Shown in pieces: positions 35,527-42,854 of a stretch of 64,000 nucleotides of DNA. Position numbers and translations under genes: made by a program. The stretch's first letter is position 1. Each line of letters starts with the position of its first letter. Source of the stretch: Insolitispirillum peregrinum (GTDB lineage: Bacteria; Pseudomonadota; Alphaproteobacteria; Rhodospirillales; Rhodospirillaceae); contig NZ_FTOA01000006.1 in the NCBI RefSeq assembly GCF_900156605.1, forward strand, positions 248,001 to 312,000, in the 5' to 3' direction. Under the pieces are notes generated by a model. It was not told the origin of the DNA. It saw nothing but the letters and a program-made list of their open reading frames with translations, and did no database searches.

Positions 35527-36354
35527 GTGGATCGTAATGTCGCGACTGCACATCCAAAAGTGGTCGAGATAATGGCTGATATTGCGGTCGGTGGCGGCTT
35601 TTTGAAGCCTGTTTGGGACTGGCTTCAAAAGAAAGCCTTTCTTGAAACGTTTCTCTGGTCGCAGGAACGCTATCTAGAGTGGAAGCAGATAGGTCGCCGT
35701 TGGGGCTCCATTGGGAATCTACTTGAGTATTCCCTGCGCCTTGAGAACGATGTTGTTCCACAAGAAAGGGTGCCGTTAACTAAAATTATCTTTAAGAAAC
35801 ATCCTGATTGCGCCGCCGATGAGTTCTTGATCATGATCGAGGGGCGTCGCGGAAAAGCCAAATTTCAGGAACGAATTATCATTAAGGGGATGGATGATTC
35901 CCCCTATTATTTTGTTCTTCCAAACATCCCTCTAATGTGGGTGACGGTTGATGAGGAGGGACTCCTCTATCGGTCCCTTGATGATGTGAGGGTGATGGTT
36001 GAGGAGGCAAAAGAAAATGGTCGGGTAATCGCCACAAACAAAAAGGGCGAAATTCACAACCCAACGGCAGTAGACCTGCTGAATGATGATTGGGTCGAAA
36101 AATGGGGAAAGTGGTGGAACTTGCGGGAGATACAGCACTGCAAACGCCATATGAAGGCTGTGTTCCAGTACAAACTTGTCACGGTTTACCGTTATCCACG
36201 TTCAGACGAACCAGCGGGAAACAGGACGGGTAGGTTGTTCAAGCTGTTGTGTGGGTTGGCGGCATTTTCATGCCTGAAACATATGACTGCCCCCATATTT
36301 TGGGTTTCCGTTTGGATCGGAAAAAGGCGTCTATGGGAGGAGGAGCGAGATTAA
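35527..36354 (+). CDS. Hypothetical cargo protein between the inverted repeats
   Basis: 275 residues from GTG 35527; ATG 35572 is an alternative. Not recognised. It is lower in GC than the core genes. It has a Trp-rich N-terminal part (WDWLQKKAFLETFLWSQERY), a beta-rich middle (EFLIMIEGRRGKAKFQERI) and a hydrophobic C-terminal segment (LLCGLAAFSCLKHMTAPIFW) that may span or touch the membrane. Its stop codon is the first base of the right inverted-repeat arm, so gene and integrase fill the interval exactly. A defence or addiction role is possible but not shown. Confidence 0.65.
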   Translation: MDRNVATAHPKVVEIMADIAVGGGFLKPVWDWLQKKAFLETFLWSQERYLEWKQIGRRWGSIGNLLEYSLRLENDVVPQERVPLTKIIFKKHPDCAADEFLIMIEGRRGKAKFQERIIIKGMDDSPYYFVLPNIPLMWVTVDEEGLLYRSLDDVRVMVEEAKENGRVIATNKKGEIHNPTAVDLLNDDWVEKWGKWWNLREIQHCKRHMKAVFQYKLVTVYRYPRSDEPAGNRTGRLFKLLCGLAAFSCLKHMTAPIFWVSVWIGKRRLWEEERD

Positions 36355-36465
36355 GGTTTTGGGAGCTTAGCGCCCGAGAGGTTGTCTCTCTAACGTATTG
36401 AAAACGTTATGAGAAGCGGTTGGAGCGGGTGAAGGGAAGCGAACCCTTGTCGTAAACTTGGGAAG
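36354..36465 (-). repeat. Right arm of 112-bp inverted repeat (tRNA-Gly 3' half plus flank)
   Basis: The reverse complement reads CTTCCCAAGTTTACGACAAG and continues through the tRNA 3' end and the AACGTTTTCAATACGTTAGA flank, as in 34334-34445. No tRNA 5' half is attached; instead a short GGGGCAAAAGCCCCT hairpin lies beyond it. Confidence 0.9.
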
Positions 36466-36639
36466 AGGGGCTTTTGCCCCAACAACCAACCAAACACTCG
36501 TGAAATCAGTCGCTTACGGACGCACGCAGAAGATGTTTTTGTCACTCGCGCTGACATCCGTGCGCCAAGGTTCTGGCCGAAACCCCTACGCTGTCAACCA
36601 TCATAAGCCCTGAAAGCTTACGCCCTACCCGTGGGCGGT

Positions 36640-37230
36640 CTACGCCACCATCTGCGCCTTGATCTTGGAAACCATGCCCGTGCTGATGCCGACCGCTTTG
36701 GCGGTGGCGCGGACGCTGCTTCCCGATGCTAAGAGGCGCTTCACCTTCTCCACGGTGATGGGCGGTGTGGGTGGGCGATCGAGACGTTTGGTTCCACGAA
36801 CGCGGTTCAAACCGCTGATCACTCTGGACCTGATCAGTGAACGCTCAAAATCGCTAAAAACCGACAACATACCGAACATGGCGCGCCCAGTCGGGGTGCT
36901 GGTGTCCAAACCCTGCTGATGCAGGTACAGGTCCACGCCGCGATCACGCATGTCGTCTAGCAGGATCACCAGATCGCGCAGTGACCGTCCCAGACGGTCC
37001 ACCGACCATGCGGCGACCAGATCGAAATCCTTGCGGGCGATGCCCTTCAGGAGCTTGTCGAAGCCAGGACGTTGGTCACGCCCTTTGGCACCGCTGATAC
37101 CTTCGTCGGCAATGACGGCGATCACGTTCCAGCCGAGCCGTGATGCGACCTCATGGAGTTCGCGAACTTGGTTCTCGACGGTCTGCGAATCCGTGGACAC
37201 ACGGGCATAGAAGGCGACGCGCTTGGACAT
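36640..37230 (-). CDS. Serine recombinase (resolvase/invertase family)
   Basis: 196 residues. The N-terminal catalytic domain has the nucleophile in FYARVSTDSQTVENQ, then DEGISGAKGRDQRPGF and the VDRLGRSLRDL helix. MLSVFSDFERSLIRSRV begins the long E-helix. The C-terminus has an HTH (ATAKAVGISTGMVSKIK). The length fits small resolvases and DNA invertases. It lies 175 bp past the right inverted-repeat arm, so it may act on that element or belong to the island generally. No paired res sites were identified. Confidence 0.93.
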   Translation of the reverse strand: MSKRVAFYARVSTDSQTVENQVRELHEVASRLGWNVIAVIADEGISGAKGRDQRPGFDKLLKGIARKDFDLVAAWSVDRLGRSLRDLVILLDDMRDRGVDLYLHQQGLDTSTPTGRAMFGMLSVFSDFERSLIRSRVISGLNRVRGTKRLDRPPTPPITVEKVKRLLASGSSVRATAKAVGISTGMVSKIKAQMVA

Positions 37231-37312
37231 GGGGGCTGGCTCCCAGGTGAGCCATCATTTTAGCGGCTGCGAACAGTCTGGCCAAGTCGGCGCGGAAAAA
37301 TAGCTCGGTATT

Positions 37313-37341
37313 TTGACAGGATTACGCTTGCATTGTACAAT
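37313..37341 (+). promoter_or_regulatory. Near-consensus sigma-70 promoter with palindromic -10 region
   Basis: TTGACA (37313-37318) and TACAAT (37336-37341) are separated by exactly 17 bp. The -10 is part of the perfect palindrome ATTGTACAAT (37332-37341), a likely operator. It reads toward the 55-aa gene 42 bp downstream. Confidence 0.7.
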
Positions 37342-37382
37342 ACACTAACATTTTCACTTATTGATAAAGGGATATTGTTGCC

Positions 37383-37550
37383 GTGTATGATGTGAAGGTA
37401 TCTATTTCAAGGGCGAACGACGCGTTTTTGTGGCTGAAAGCCAATGGCATTGACTACAACCATTCCCGCTTCAATGCGGGCGATGATTACGGAACTATCT
37501 ATTTTGATGACCGTGGCGACGCCATTCACTTCAGGCTGGCGTGGGGCTAA
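37383..37550 (+). CDS. Small hypothetical protein, 55 aa
   Basis: Short frame from GTG 37383 to TAA 37548-37550, behind a near-consensus promoter. AAAGGGA lies about 10 bp upstream. The product is soluble and acidic, with motifs FLWLKANGIDYNHSRF and YFDDRGDAIHFRLAW, resembling a compact single-domain protein. Not recognised. The GTG start and small size leave doubt, but promoter spacing and amino-acid composition favour a real gene. An island-encoded regulator or phage-type small protein are possibilities only. Confidence 0.55.
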   Translation: MYDVKVSISRANDAFLWLKANGIDYNHSRFNAGDDYGTIYFDDRGDAIHFRLAWG

Positions 37551-37575
37551 ACACCCCCACACCAGCTTGGGCTGA

Positions 37576-37833
37576 TTACCAAACCCCCGCACCCGCCCCC
37601 AGCACGCAGCACAGCAGATCAGGCAGCGCCCTATTGGGGTCGGCCTGATATTTAGCCAACCCCAAGGCTTCGGAGAGAACCGCATCCGCATCGGCGCAGG
37701 TTTGGGCGATCACCACGGGCGCGTAGCAGAAGAACTTGGCTTCGACAAGGGCATCCTCATGGTTATCGGCGTCGAGTTCCCGCCACTCCCAACTGCCGTT
37801 CCGTTCGGAAAATGCGATGAATGGGCATGGCAA
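37576..37833 (-). CDS. Small hypothetical protein, 85 aa
   Basis: Not recognised. It reads MPCPFIAFSERNGSWEWREL, then DADNHEDALVEAKFFCYAP, a soluble alpha/beta-like pattern, and ends in a hydrophobic LLCCVLGAGAGVW tail. No clear ribosome site is present, only a G-run. It lies 16 bp after the stop of the 170-aa membrane gene on the same strand, so coexpression is likely if it is real. Confidence 0.45.
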   Translation of the reverse strand: MPCPFIAFSERNGSWEWRELDADNHEDALVEAKFFCYAPVVIAQTCADADAVLSEALGLAKYQADPNRALPDLLCCVLGAGAGVW

Positions 37834-37849
37834 ACCGCTTCGCCCCCCC

Positions 37850-38362
37850 CTATCGCTTTGACTGGCAAGCGGGCGGCAGCATGTTGATGTCGTGCTGAGC
37901 GTTCATATCAACGACACCAGAAATTTCCTTCGGCACGTTGATGTTGATGTGGGCGGATGTCGCCGCCCGCATGAGGTCTTGGTTGCTCTCCATGTACTTG
38001 CACATGAAGAGCTTCATGCCTTCATCGCACCCTTTCGCATCTCCGCGCGCACATGCCCCATAGGCTTTGTCGTAGGCGGCAAGGCTCTCTTTGGTGTGCT
38101 GGCGAGAATCATCGAGATATTGGGAAAAGCCGATGATGGTGAGGACGAACGCCACGGCACCGAGAGCCGCATCAAGGACCACCGCTTGACCATAGGCAAC
38201 GATGGCGACGGCGGCACTGAATGCTCCGACGATGATAGACAAACCAGTTGTCCAACCATCGGAAATCCATCCCGAAATCCCGAAATAGGTTAGGACCAGA
38301 AACACGACCAACGCCAAGACGCCCCGAAACCCGAGCAAATCCCACCAGTCCCGCAAGCTCAC
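37850..38362 (-). CDS. Hypothetical membrane protein, 170 aa
   Basis: Starts at GTG 38362 with GGGAGG 7 bp upstream, which decides it over a longer frame to 38455. Two or three hydrophobic helices span about residues 11-80 (GVLALVVFLVLTYFGISGWI; AVVLDAALGAVAFVLTIIGF). A soluble C-terminal part follows with cysteines in YGACARGDAKGCDEGM and a tail ending PPACQSKR. Not recognised. It lies in the island; the function is unknown. Confidence 0.65.
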   Translation of the reverse strand: MSLRDWWDLLGFRGVLALVVFLVLTYFGISGWISDGWTTGLSIIVGAFSAAVAIVAYGQAVVLDAALGAVAFVLTIIGFSQYLDDSRQHTKESLAAYDKAYGACARGDAKGCDEGMKLFMCKYMESNQDLMRAATSAHININVPKEISGVVDMNAQHDINMLPPACQSKR

Positions 38363-38735
38363 AATGCACCTCCCTCGGTAGATGTCGCACGATACCACTG
38401 AAGACTGAAAATTACTCCAGCGGCATGCCATGCCGATAGCGCACCGCCCATCCACAAATCATCTGATTCGTGGACACGCGATTCCGTGTGGCGCAGATGA
38501 CGGAAATCTGCGGGGTTTGGGCAACGGGAATCGCGGGGGTTTTATGGACGCGGCATGAGGTGCCGTTGTGCGTCCTGGCGCAGTAATGTCACCAAACCCT
38601 TATATAATAGTGATTTGGTGACACCCGCCCCTATCGGTCCGTGGGCGAGATGCTGCTCTGGTCAGGCTGGTCCGAGAAGTTCCGCTGCGGAAGTTCTCAG
38701 GCGATCCCGATCACGGTCGAGCTTGAGACTGCGGA
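38363..38735. other. Island intergenic region with an inverted repeat
   Basis: 373 bp with no supported gene. It holds the promoter side of the 170-aa gene and a 10-bp inverted repeat at 38587-38623. A plus-strand frame from 38641 overlaps the next gene on the other strand and is not convincing. Confidence 0.5.
38587..38623. promoter_or_regulatory. Inverted repeat flanking a TATAAT box
   Basis: TGTCACCAAA and TTTGGTGACA are perfect 10-bp arms around a 17-bp AT-rich spacer that contains TATAAT (38603-38608). It looks like an operator for a dimeric repressor. No good -35 element is visible on the plus strand. Confidence 0.5.
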
Positions 38736-39467
38736 TCACGGACCAACATTGGGAGGCGAAGTGCCGTTTCCGTCCTGCCGAATCTCGGGGATACAAATTT
38801 GTTTGATGCGTTCAAAAGCCGCATCCACGGCGGGCAAGATAGGGTCAGGCTTGCCGCGCCCTTCCCACATGTCGGCTTGCAGTTCACGATAAAAATTTTT
38901 CTCCCCTTCATCTCGGCCTGACGAGACATTTTCATACGCAAGCATCGAAAGCGAGCCGTGAACCTTGATAATTGCCATTCTAAATTCAACAAAAGGCTTT
39001 GTGTCATCAAAAATGGCTTCAAATATATGCTCTAATTCATCAAGCCTCTGCCATTTTGGTGCTTCCTCCTTCATGATCTCAAGCTTGAGCCTTGCCGTTC
39101 CGCTAACTCCGCTATACTTATCTATATCTTCTATCTTGAAGGAACTCATCGGGGATCGAATGCGCCTTAGGCTGGCGTAAGCCTTGTTGAAGGCCACGAA
39201 CGTATCTTGAGCCACGTCGAACCGAAGCTTGCGGTTTTGCTCTCGCCTAGCAAAATCAAGACGCTTCTCTTCAATTCTGGACGGCAGAAAGATCGACCCA
39301 ACCAGAGTGACGAGAAAGATTCCAATCGTACCAATGCCATTAAGGAAGTTACCCCATCCACCCAACGAAGTCGCTTCCAGGTGCTCTACGAGGGCTATAA
39401 TCAAGCCAGCGGAAAGAGTGCCTATACATGCAATACCGACCAACAAAAGAGTTTTCAAGAAGGTCAT
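38736..39467 (-). CDS. Hypothetical two-helix membrane protein, 243 aa
   Basis: Starts at ATG 39467 (MTFLKTLLLVGIACIG); an in-frame TTG at 39503 overlaps the upstream gene. Two N-terminal membrane helices (LLLVGIACIGTLSAGLIIAL and GTIGIFLVTLVGSIFL) are followed by a cytoplasmic helical part of about 170 residues with likely coiled coil (RIEEKRLDFARREQNRKLRF). The C-terminus is soluble. The topology resembles island-borne membrane proteins, but I recognise no family. It starts 2 bp after the stop of the 91-aa gene, a clear two-gene operon. Confidence 0.65.
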   Translation of the reverse strand: MTFLKTLLLVGIACIGTLSAGLIIALVEHLEATSLGGWGNFLNGIGTIGIFLVTLVGSIFLPSRIEEKRLDFARREQNRKLRFDVAQDTFVAFNKAYASLRRIRSPMSSFKIEDIDKYSGVSGTARLKLEIMKEEAPKWQRLDELEHIFEAIFDDTKPFVEFRMAIIKVHGSLSMLAYENVSSGRDEGEKNFYRELQADMWEGRGKPDPILPAVDAAFERIKQICIPEIRQDGNGTSPPNVGP

Positions 39468-39469
39468 TA

Positions 39470-39745
39470 CTATATTCCGATGATGGAAGAATGACTGTTC
39501 CAAATGGTCTTGTCGGATTTTCCGACAAACGAGATCGAGCCATTTGCATTGCGTTTCGGCACGATCCGATCTCGGATCAGCACGTCACCGATCTCACTGG
39601 GTGACGCTTTGAGCAGCACTTCCTTCCCGAGCAGGAGGACGCCCGCGTAGACATTTCTCACGGCGGACAGCACGCGCCGCTCATCATCGGAGCCGAAATC
39701 CTCAATGCCAATCTGGATTGACGCGATGGCGTTCTTGTAGATGCT
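39470..39745 (-). CDS. Short hypothetical protein, probable N-terminal fragment
   Basis: 91 residues from GTG 39745, with AGAGGAAC just upstream. It reads YKNAIASIQIGIEDF, then DERRVLSAVRNVYAGVLLLG and KEVLLKASP. This resembles the N-terminus of a larger helical family I remember but cannot name, whose members continue well past this point. Here the frame stops soon after a KTIW segment, so it is probably truncated. It is followed 2 bp later by the 243-aa membrane gene. Confidence 0.5.
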   Translation of the reverse strand, partial: SIYKNAIASIQIGIEDFGSDDERRVLSAVRNVYAGVLLLGKEVLLKASPSEIGDVLIRDRIVPKRNANGSISFVGKSDKTIWNSHSSIIGI

Positions 39746-39884
39746 CACTTGTTCCTCTTGAGCTTTGGAATGAACAGCGCCGCGCACCTGCGCATGGGGA
39801 GATATCAGTCTTCTGCCACACGCAAGGGTGTGGCAAGCTGCATCCTCTACGGCCCAGAGTTAAATGCCAAATGTGGGTAGCGAT

Positions 39885-40604
39885 ATGAGTTTGGAAGCGA
39901 TCAACCGCGCCTTCGACCGACATTTCAAAGTGTACCAAGACGAAGATCGCGGGTTTTACGAAGCCCTTCATGCCATCTGCAACCACATGCCACATCATCG
40001 CGACCTGTCGTCGGCGCTCGCCAAGGTCGCGATCATCGGAGAGATGTACCGAACCCGTGCGCGGGCGGCTATCCAGCGTAACGAGATACAGGATGATGGT
40101 GACGGCAATCTCTGGCGCGTGATGGCGGCGCATTTCGTCGCCCAGCATGTTTGCGTCGATGGCATTCTCGATAATCTGCGCAGACTACAAGAGCCTCGTA
40201 GACCGGTGGATTATGTTGCTATTGCGCGTGGGGTGCTGGCGTTGGAAGACTGCGCCCAGCAGGTGGCCAAGATTTCGAAAAAGGGTGTGCCGCACTCGCT
40301 GCTCGTATTTGCATCGAAATACGCTCAAGCCCATGCTCCATCCGTGATCGTCATTGATCGCATTGCAGAAGATGCAGCTTGGGGTTTTGCGCCCCATTTG
40401 ATGAATGAAGATGCATTATGGTCCACCCCCGTGGGGGAGGCTCTCAACGGGCTGTGGGTTAAGAATGACATCACCAACAATCGTTACCTCAACTACCTCT
40501 CGAGATTTTCTGTGGTGTACGATCATTACAGGGCGAGGCACGGTGATGCCGTCACAACGAAATCTGTCGATTACATCCTATACAAACATGGCCCCCTCGC
40601 ATAA
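39885..40604 (+). CDS. Hypothetical protein, 239 aa
   Basis: From ATG 39885 (MSLEAINRAF); ATG 39864 is also in frame. Soluble, mostly helical, with no signal peptide. It contains LAKVAIIGEMYRTRARAAI, a central CVDGILDNLRRL, and SLLVFASKYAQAHAPSVIVI followed by DRIAED. The last pattern recalls uncharacterised proteins with a helical glycosylase-like fold, but only loosely. It lies in the island, divergent from the 91-aa/243-aa pair. Function unknown. Confidence 0.6.
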   Translation: MSLEAINRAFDRHFKVYQDEDRGFYEALHAICNHMPHHRDLSSALAKVAIIGEMYRTRARAAIQRNEIQDDGDGNLWRVMAAHFVAQHVCVDGILDNLRRLQEPRRPVDYVAIARGVLALEDCAQQVAKISKKGVPHSLLVFASKYAQAHAPSVIVIDRIAEDAAWGFAPHLMNEDALWSTPVGEALNGLWVKNDITNNRYLNYLSRFSVVYDHYRARHGDAVTTKSVDYILYKHGPLA

Positions 40605-41085
40605 ATGGGAAAACACCCCGGCAGGCAGATGATCTCGCGCAATGAAAGTTCGCTGCACCTTTCTGTCCATCAAAGCCATTACTGCTAACAAATTGCTGGC
40701 ATTGACGGACGTAGTACGGGCAGGTGCGCTTGATGCAGGGATCGTGGTTCGAGCGGTTCGTGTCCGCTCTACAGTGAGAAAACTGAGCTTGCTTGGGTCG
40801 TTACGGCTTTATGCGAACATCAGGAAATTGGGTAACGCCATGATACCCATACGCTCGAAGATGGCATTCAGCCCGAATTCGGCAAGGTGAGGTGGCCCCA
40901 TCCCTTTGGACAGATTGGCGGCTCGAATAAGCTAATCCCGTTTGGTGAGCATGCTGCTAGGAGGATGAGCGGGCCATCTCCCCCGGTAATCCCCCTACAA
41001 ATCGTTTGCACCCTTGCAATTGCAAGTCATTCTTACTATCGTCACCCCAAATCCAGTAAACCGTCTTGATCCGGGGTTCGGGGCC
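40605..41085. other. Island end / upstream region of the FecI operon
   Basis: 481 bp. Short frames such as one at 40642-40890 look non-coding. The part near 40900-40970 has the feel of degraded insertion-sequence DNA, but I cannot identify one. The last 75 bp include an iron-regulator-like site at 41014-41040 and the promoter of fecI. Confidence 0.45.
41014..41040 (+). promoter_or_regulatory. Candidate iron-responsive operator upstream of fecI
   Basis: The palindrome TTGCAATTGCAA (41014-41025) runs into GTCATTCTTACTATC, a stretch resembling Fur-type boxes in front of fecI genes of related bacteria. It is about 50-70 bp before the fecI ATG. Match quality is moderate. Confidence 0.45.
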
Positions 41086-41598
41086 ATGGGTGACTTTCTT
41101 GTCGAAGCACTGCATCTAAAGGAAAAAGACCGCCTGTGGCGGTTTTTCCTGCGCCGTTTGCAGGATCATCACGACGCGGCGGATGCGATTCAGGAAACCT
41201 TTTTGCGCCTGCTGACCGTGCGGCCCCGGACGGTGATTGCCAATCCCCAGGCCTATCTGGTGCAGGTCGCCAAGTCGGTGGCCCATCGCACGATCACCCA
41301 GCGGATGGCCGAGCGCGGCTTGTTTTCGCACGATGCCGAGGCGGCGGCGCAGGTGAGTGATCCGCTGGCGGACCCGGAGCGTCTGGCGGCGGATCGGCAG
41401 ATGTTGCTGCGGCTGGCGGCGTTGATTCAGGATTTGCCGCCGCGCTGTCAGGAGGTGTTCATCCTCAGCCGCCTGCATGGCCTGCCCAATGGCGAGATTG
41501 CGGCGCTGTTGGGGATTTCGCGCAACATGGTGGAAAAGCACATCATGCGCGCCCTGCTGACCTGCCGGGCGGTGCGTGCCGAGGGGGATGGGGCATGA
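41086..41598 (+). CDS. fecI: ECF sigma factor, FecI type
   Basis: 170 residues from ATG 41086 (MGDFLVEALHLKEKDRLWRF). Region 2 has FFLRRLQDHHDAADAIQETF and LRLLTVRP. Region 4 has LPPRCQEVFILSRLHGLPNG and IAALLGISRNMVEKHIMRAL. FecI-type sigma factors turn on the neighbouring ferric-siderophore receptor gene when FecR signals. The gene overlaps fecR by ATGA, showing translational coupling. A Fur-like site lies upstream. Confidence 0.93.
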   Translation: MGDFLVEALHLKEKDRLWRFFLRRLQDHHDAADAIQETFLRLLTVRPRTVIANPQAYLVQVAKSVAHRTITQRMAERGLFSHDAEAAAQVSDPLADPERLAADRQMLLRLAALIQDLPPRCQEVFILSRLHGLPNGEIAALLGISRNMVEKHIMRALLTCRAVRAEGDGA

Positions 41599-42566
41599 GC
41601 CAGCCACCCTCTGACATCGACGAACAGGCGGCCCTGTGGGTGGCGCGGCTGCAATCGGCGGATGCCTCGGCGGCGGATCGGGTGGCGTGCGAGCGGTGGT
41701 GTGCGCAGCATCCGGCGCATCGGGTGGCCTATGACAGCCTGCGCGGCCTGTGGGGCGACATGGGCGCGGTTCCGCTCCCCGAGGGGCACTTGCGCAGTCT
41801 GCGCCGCCGTCAGGACCGGCGCCTGGTGGTTCAGGGGGCGGGTGGGGCGCTGTTGGGGCTGGCGGTGCTGGCCGTTGCCGTGCTGCAAGGGCCGCGCTGG
41901 CTCGATCGCTGGCAGGCGGATTATCTGACCGAGGTCGGGCAGGTGGTGCAGGTGACCTTGCCCGATGGTTCCCGCGCCACCCTCAACAGCGATACCGCCC
42001 TGCGGCTGGATTTTTCCGCCGGAGCGCGGCGGGTTGAGGTGCTGCGCGGGGAAGCCTTCTTTGAGGTCGAGCACGACCCGGCGCATCCGTTTATCGCCTC
42101 TGACGACCGCCTGACCGCCCGCGCGGTCGGAACCCGCTATGGCCTGCGCCATGGCGATGGGACAGAGGGCAGCGATGTCACCGTCGAACAGGGACGGGTG
42201 GCGGTCGGCCTGATGGGCGGGAACGACGGGGACATTGAACTCACCGCCGGGCAACAGGCGGTGGCTCCCCGTGCGGATCAACCGTCGTCGCATATCGTGG
42301 TGCAGACGGTGGATGCGGGGCGGGAAACATCGTGGCGGCAGGGGGTGCTGGTCTTCTCGCATCGCCCCTTGCGGGCGGTGCTCGACGATCTGGGCCGCTA
42401 TCGCCGGGGGAAAATTGTCCTGCTGGACGATGAGATGGGCGCGTTGCCGGTCAGTGGAGTGTTTGACCTGCACGACGTTGACGGGGCACTGGCCTCCATC
42501 GCGCAACGGCTGCCGGTGCGGGTGACGGTGCTGGCCGACCGGCTGGTGCTGGTCAGGGCGCGTTAA
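41595..42566 (+). CDS. fecR: FecR family anti-sigma/signal transducer
   Basis: 323 residues. The N-terminal DUF4880 domain (ALWVARLQSADASAADRVAC, WCAQHPAHRVAYDSL) binds the sigma factor in the cytoplasm. One membrane helix lies at about 77-95 (GALLGLAVLAVAVL). The periplasmic FecR domain has VTLPDGSRATLNSDTALRL, EAFFEVEHDPAHPF and VGTRYGLRHG. A C-terminal STN-like part (RRGKIVLLDDEMGALPVSGV) would contact the receptor. The ATG overlaps the fecI stop. The TonB receptor follows after 288 bp. Confidence 0.93.
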   Translation: MSQPPSDIDEQAALWVARLQSADASAADRVACERWCAQHPAHRVAYDSLRGLWGDMGAVPLPEGHLRSLRRRQDRRLVVQGAGGALLGLAVLAVAVLQGPRWLDRWQADYLTEVGQVVQVTLPDGSRATLNSDTALRLDFSAGARRVEVLRGEAFFEVEHDPAHPFIASDDRLTARAVGTRYGLRHGDGTEGSDVTVEQGRVAVGLMGGNDGDIELTAGQQAVAPRADQPSSHIVVQTVDAGRETSWRQGVLVFSHRPLRAVLDDLGRYRRGKIVLLDDEMGALPVSGVFDLHDVDGALASIAQRLPVRVTVLADRLVLVRAR

Positions 42567-42606
42567 GCTGCGTGCATTGTCCCCAAACCCTTCACTATCA
42601 AGTCAA

Positions 42607-42660
42607 TGGGGTCCGGGGCCTCAAGGCCCCGGCGAGGTATGGAGCAGCGCTCCATGATCG
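42607..42660 (+). repeat. Dispersed double-hairpin repeat, copy B
   Basis: GGGGTCC, hairpin GGGGCCTCAAGGCCCC, linker GGCGAGGT, palindrome ATGGAGCAGCGCTCCAT, then GATCG. It sits between fecR and the TonB receptor gene and is nearly identical to copy E at 57460. Confidence 0.9.
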
Positions 42661-42854
42661 TTTGGTTTTTCTATCGTGTACCACCGCTCCAAGCCGAAAA
42701 ATGAAAAAAAATCACCCGGCGACGTCAGGAGATCAACGCCCCAACGCTCTATCCCGGTAAGAGCCCCGTGCCTCAGGCGTGAGAACGCAGACCTGAGCGC
42801 AACGGGACAGGGATAACAGGCCCCCGGCGAGGGGCGAGCGGTAAGGACCTGACG

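Larger units (their letters stand above)
34379..41000. mobile_element. Probable genomic island at tRNA-Gly (right boundary uncertain)
   Basis: Downstream of the tRNA lie a tyrosine integrase, a serine recombinase and a run of unrecognised genes, several visibly lower in GC than the core genes on either side. Ordinary core-type genes resume with the FecI operon at 41086. I could not find a direct repeat of the tRNA end on the right, so the limit is approximate. Confidence 0.6.

Noticed and set aside
38641-38892. Plus-strand 83-residue frame in the island
   Set aside because: It overlaps the 3' end of the 243-aa gene on the other strand, begins at a weak start and shows no domain.
40642-40890. 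82-residue frame before fecI
   Set aside because: The composition looks non-coding, with no ribosome site or recognisable motif; possibly insertion-sequence debris.
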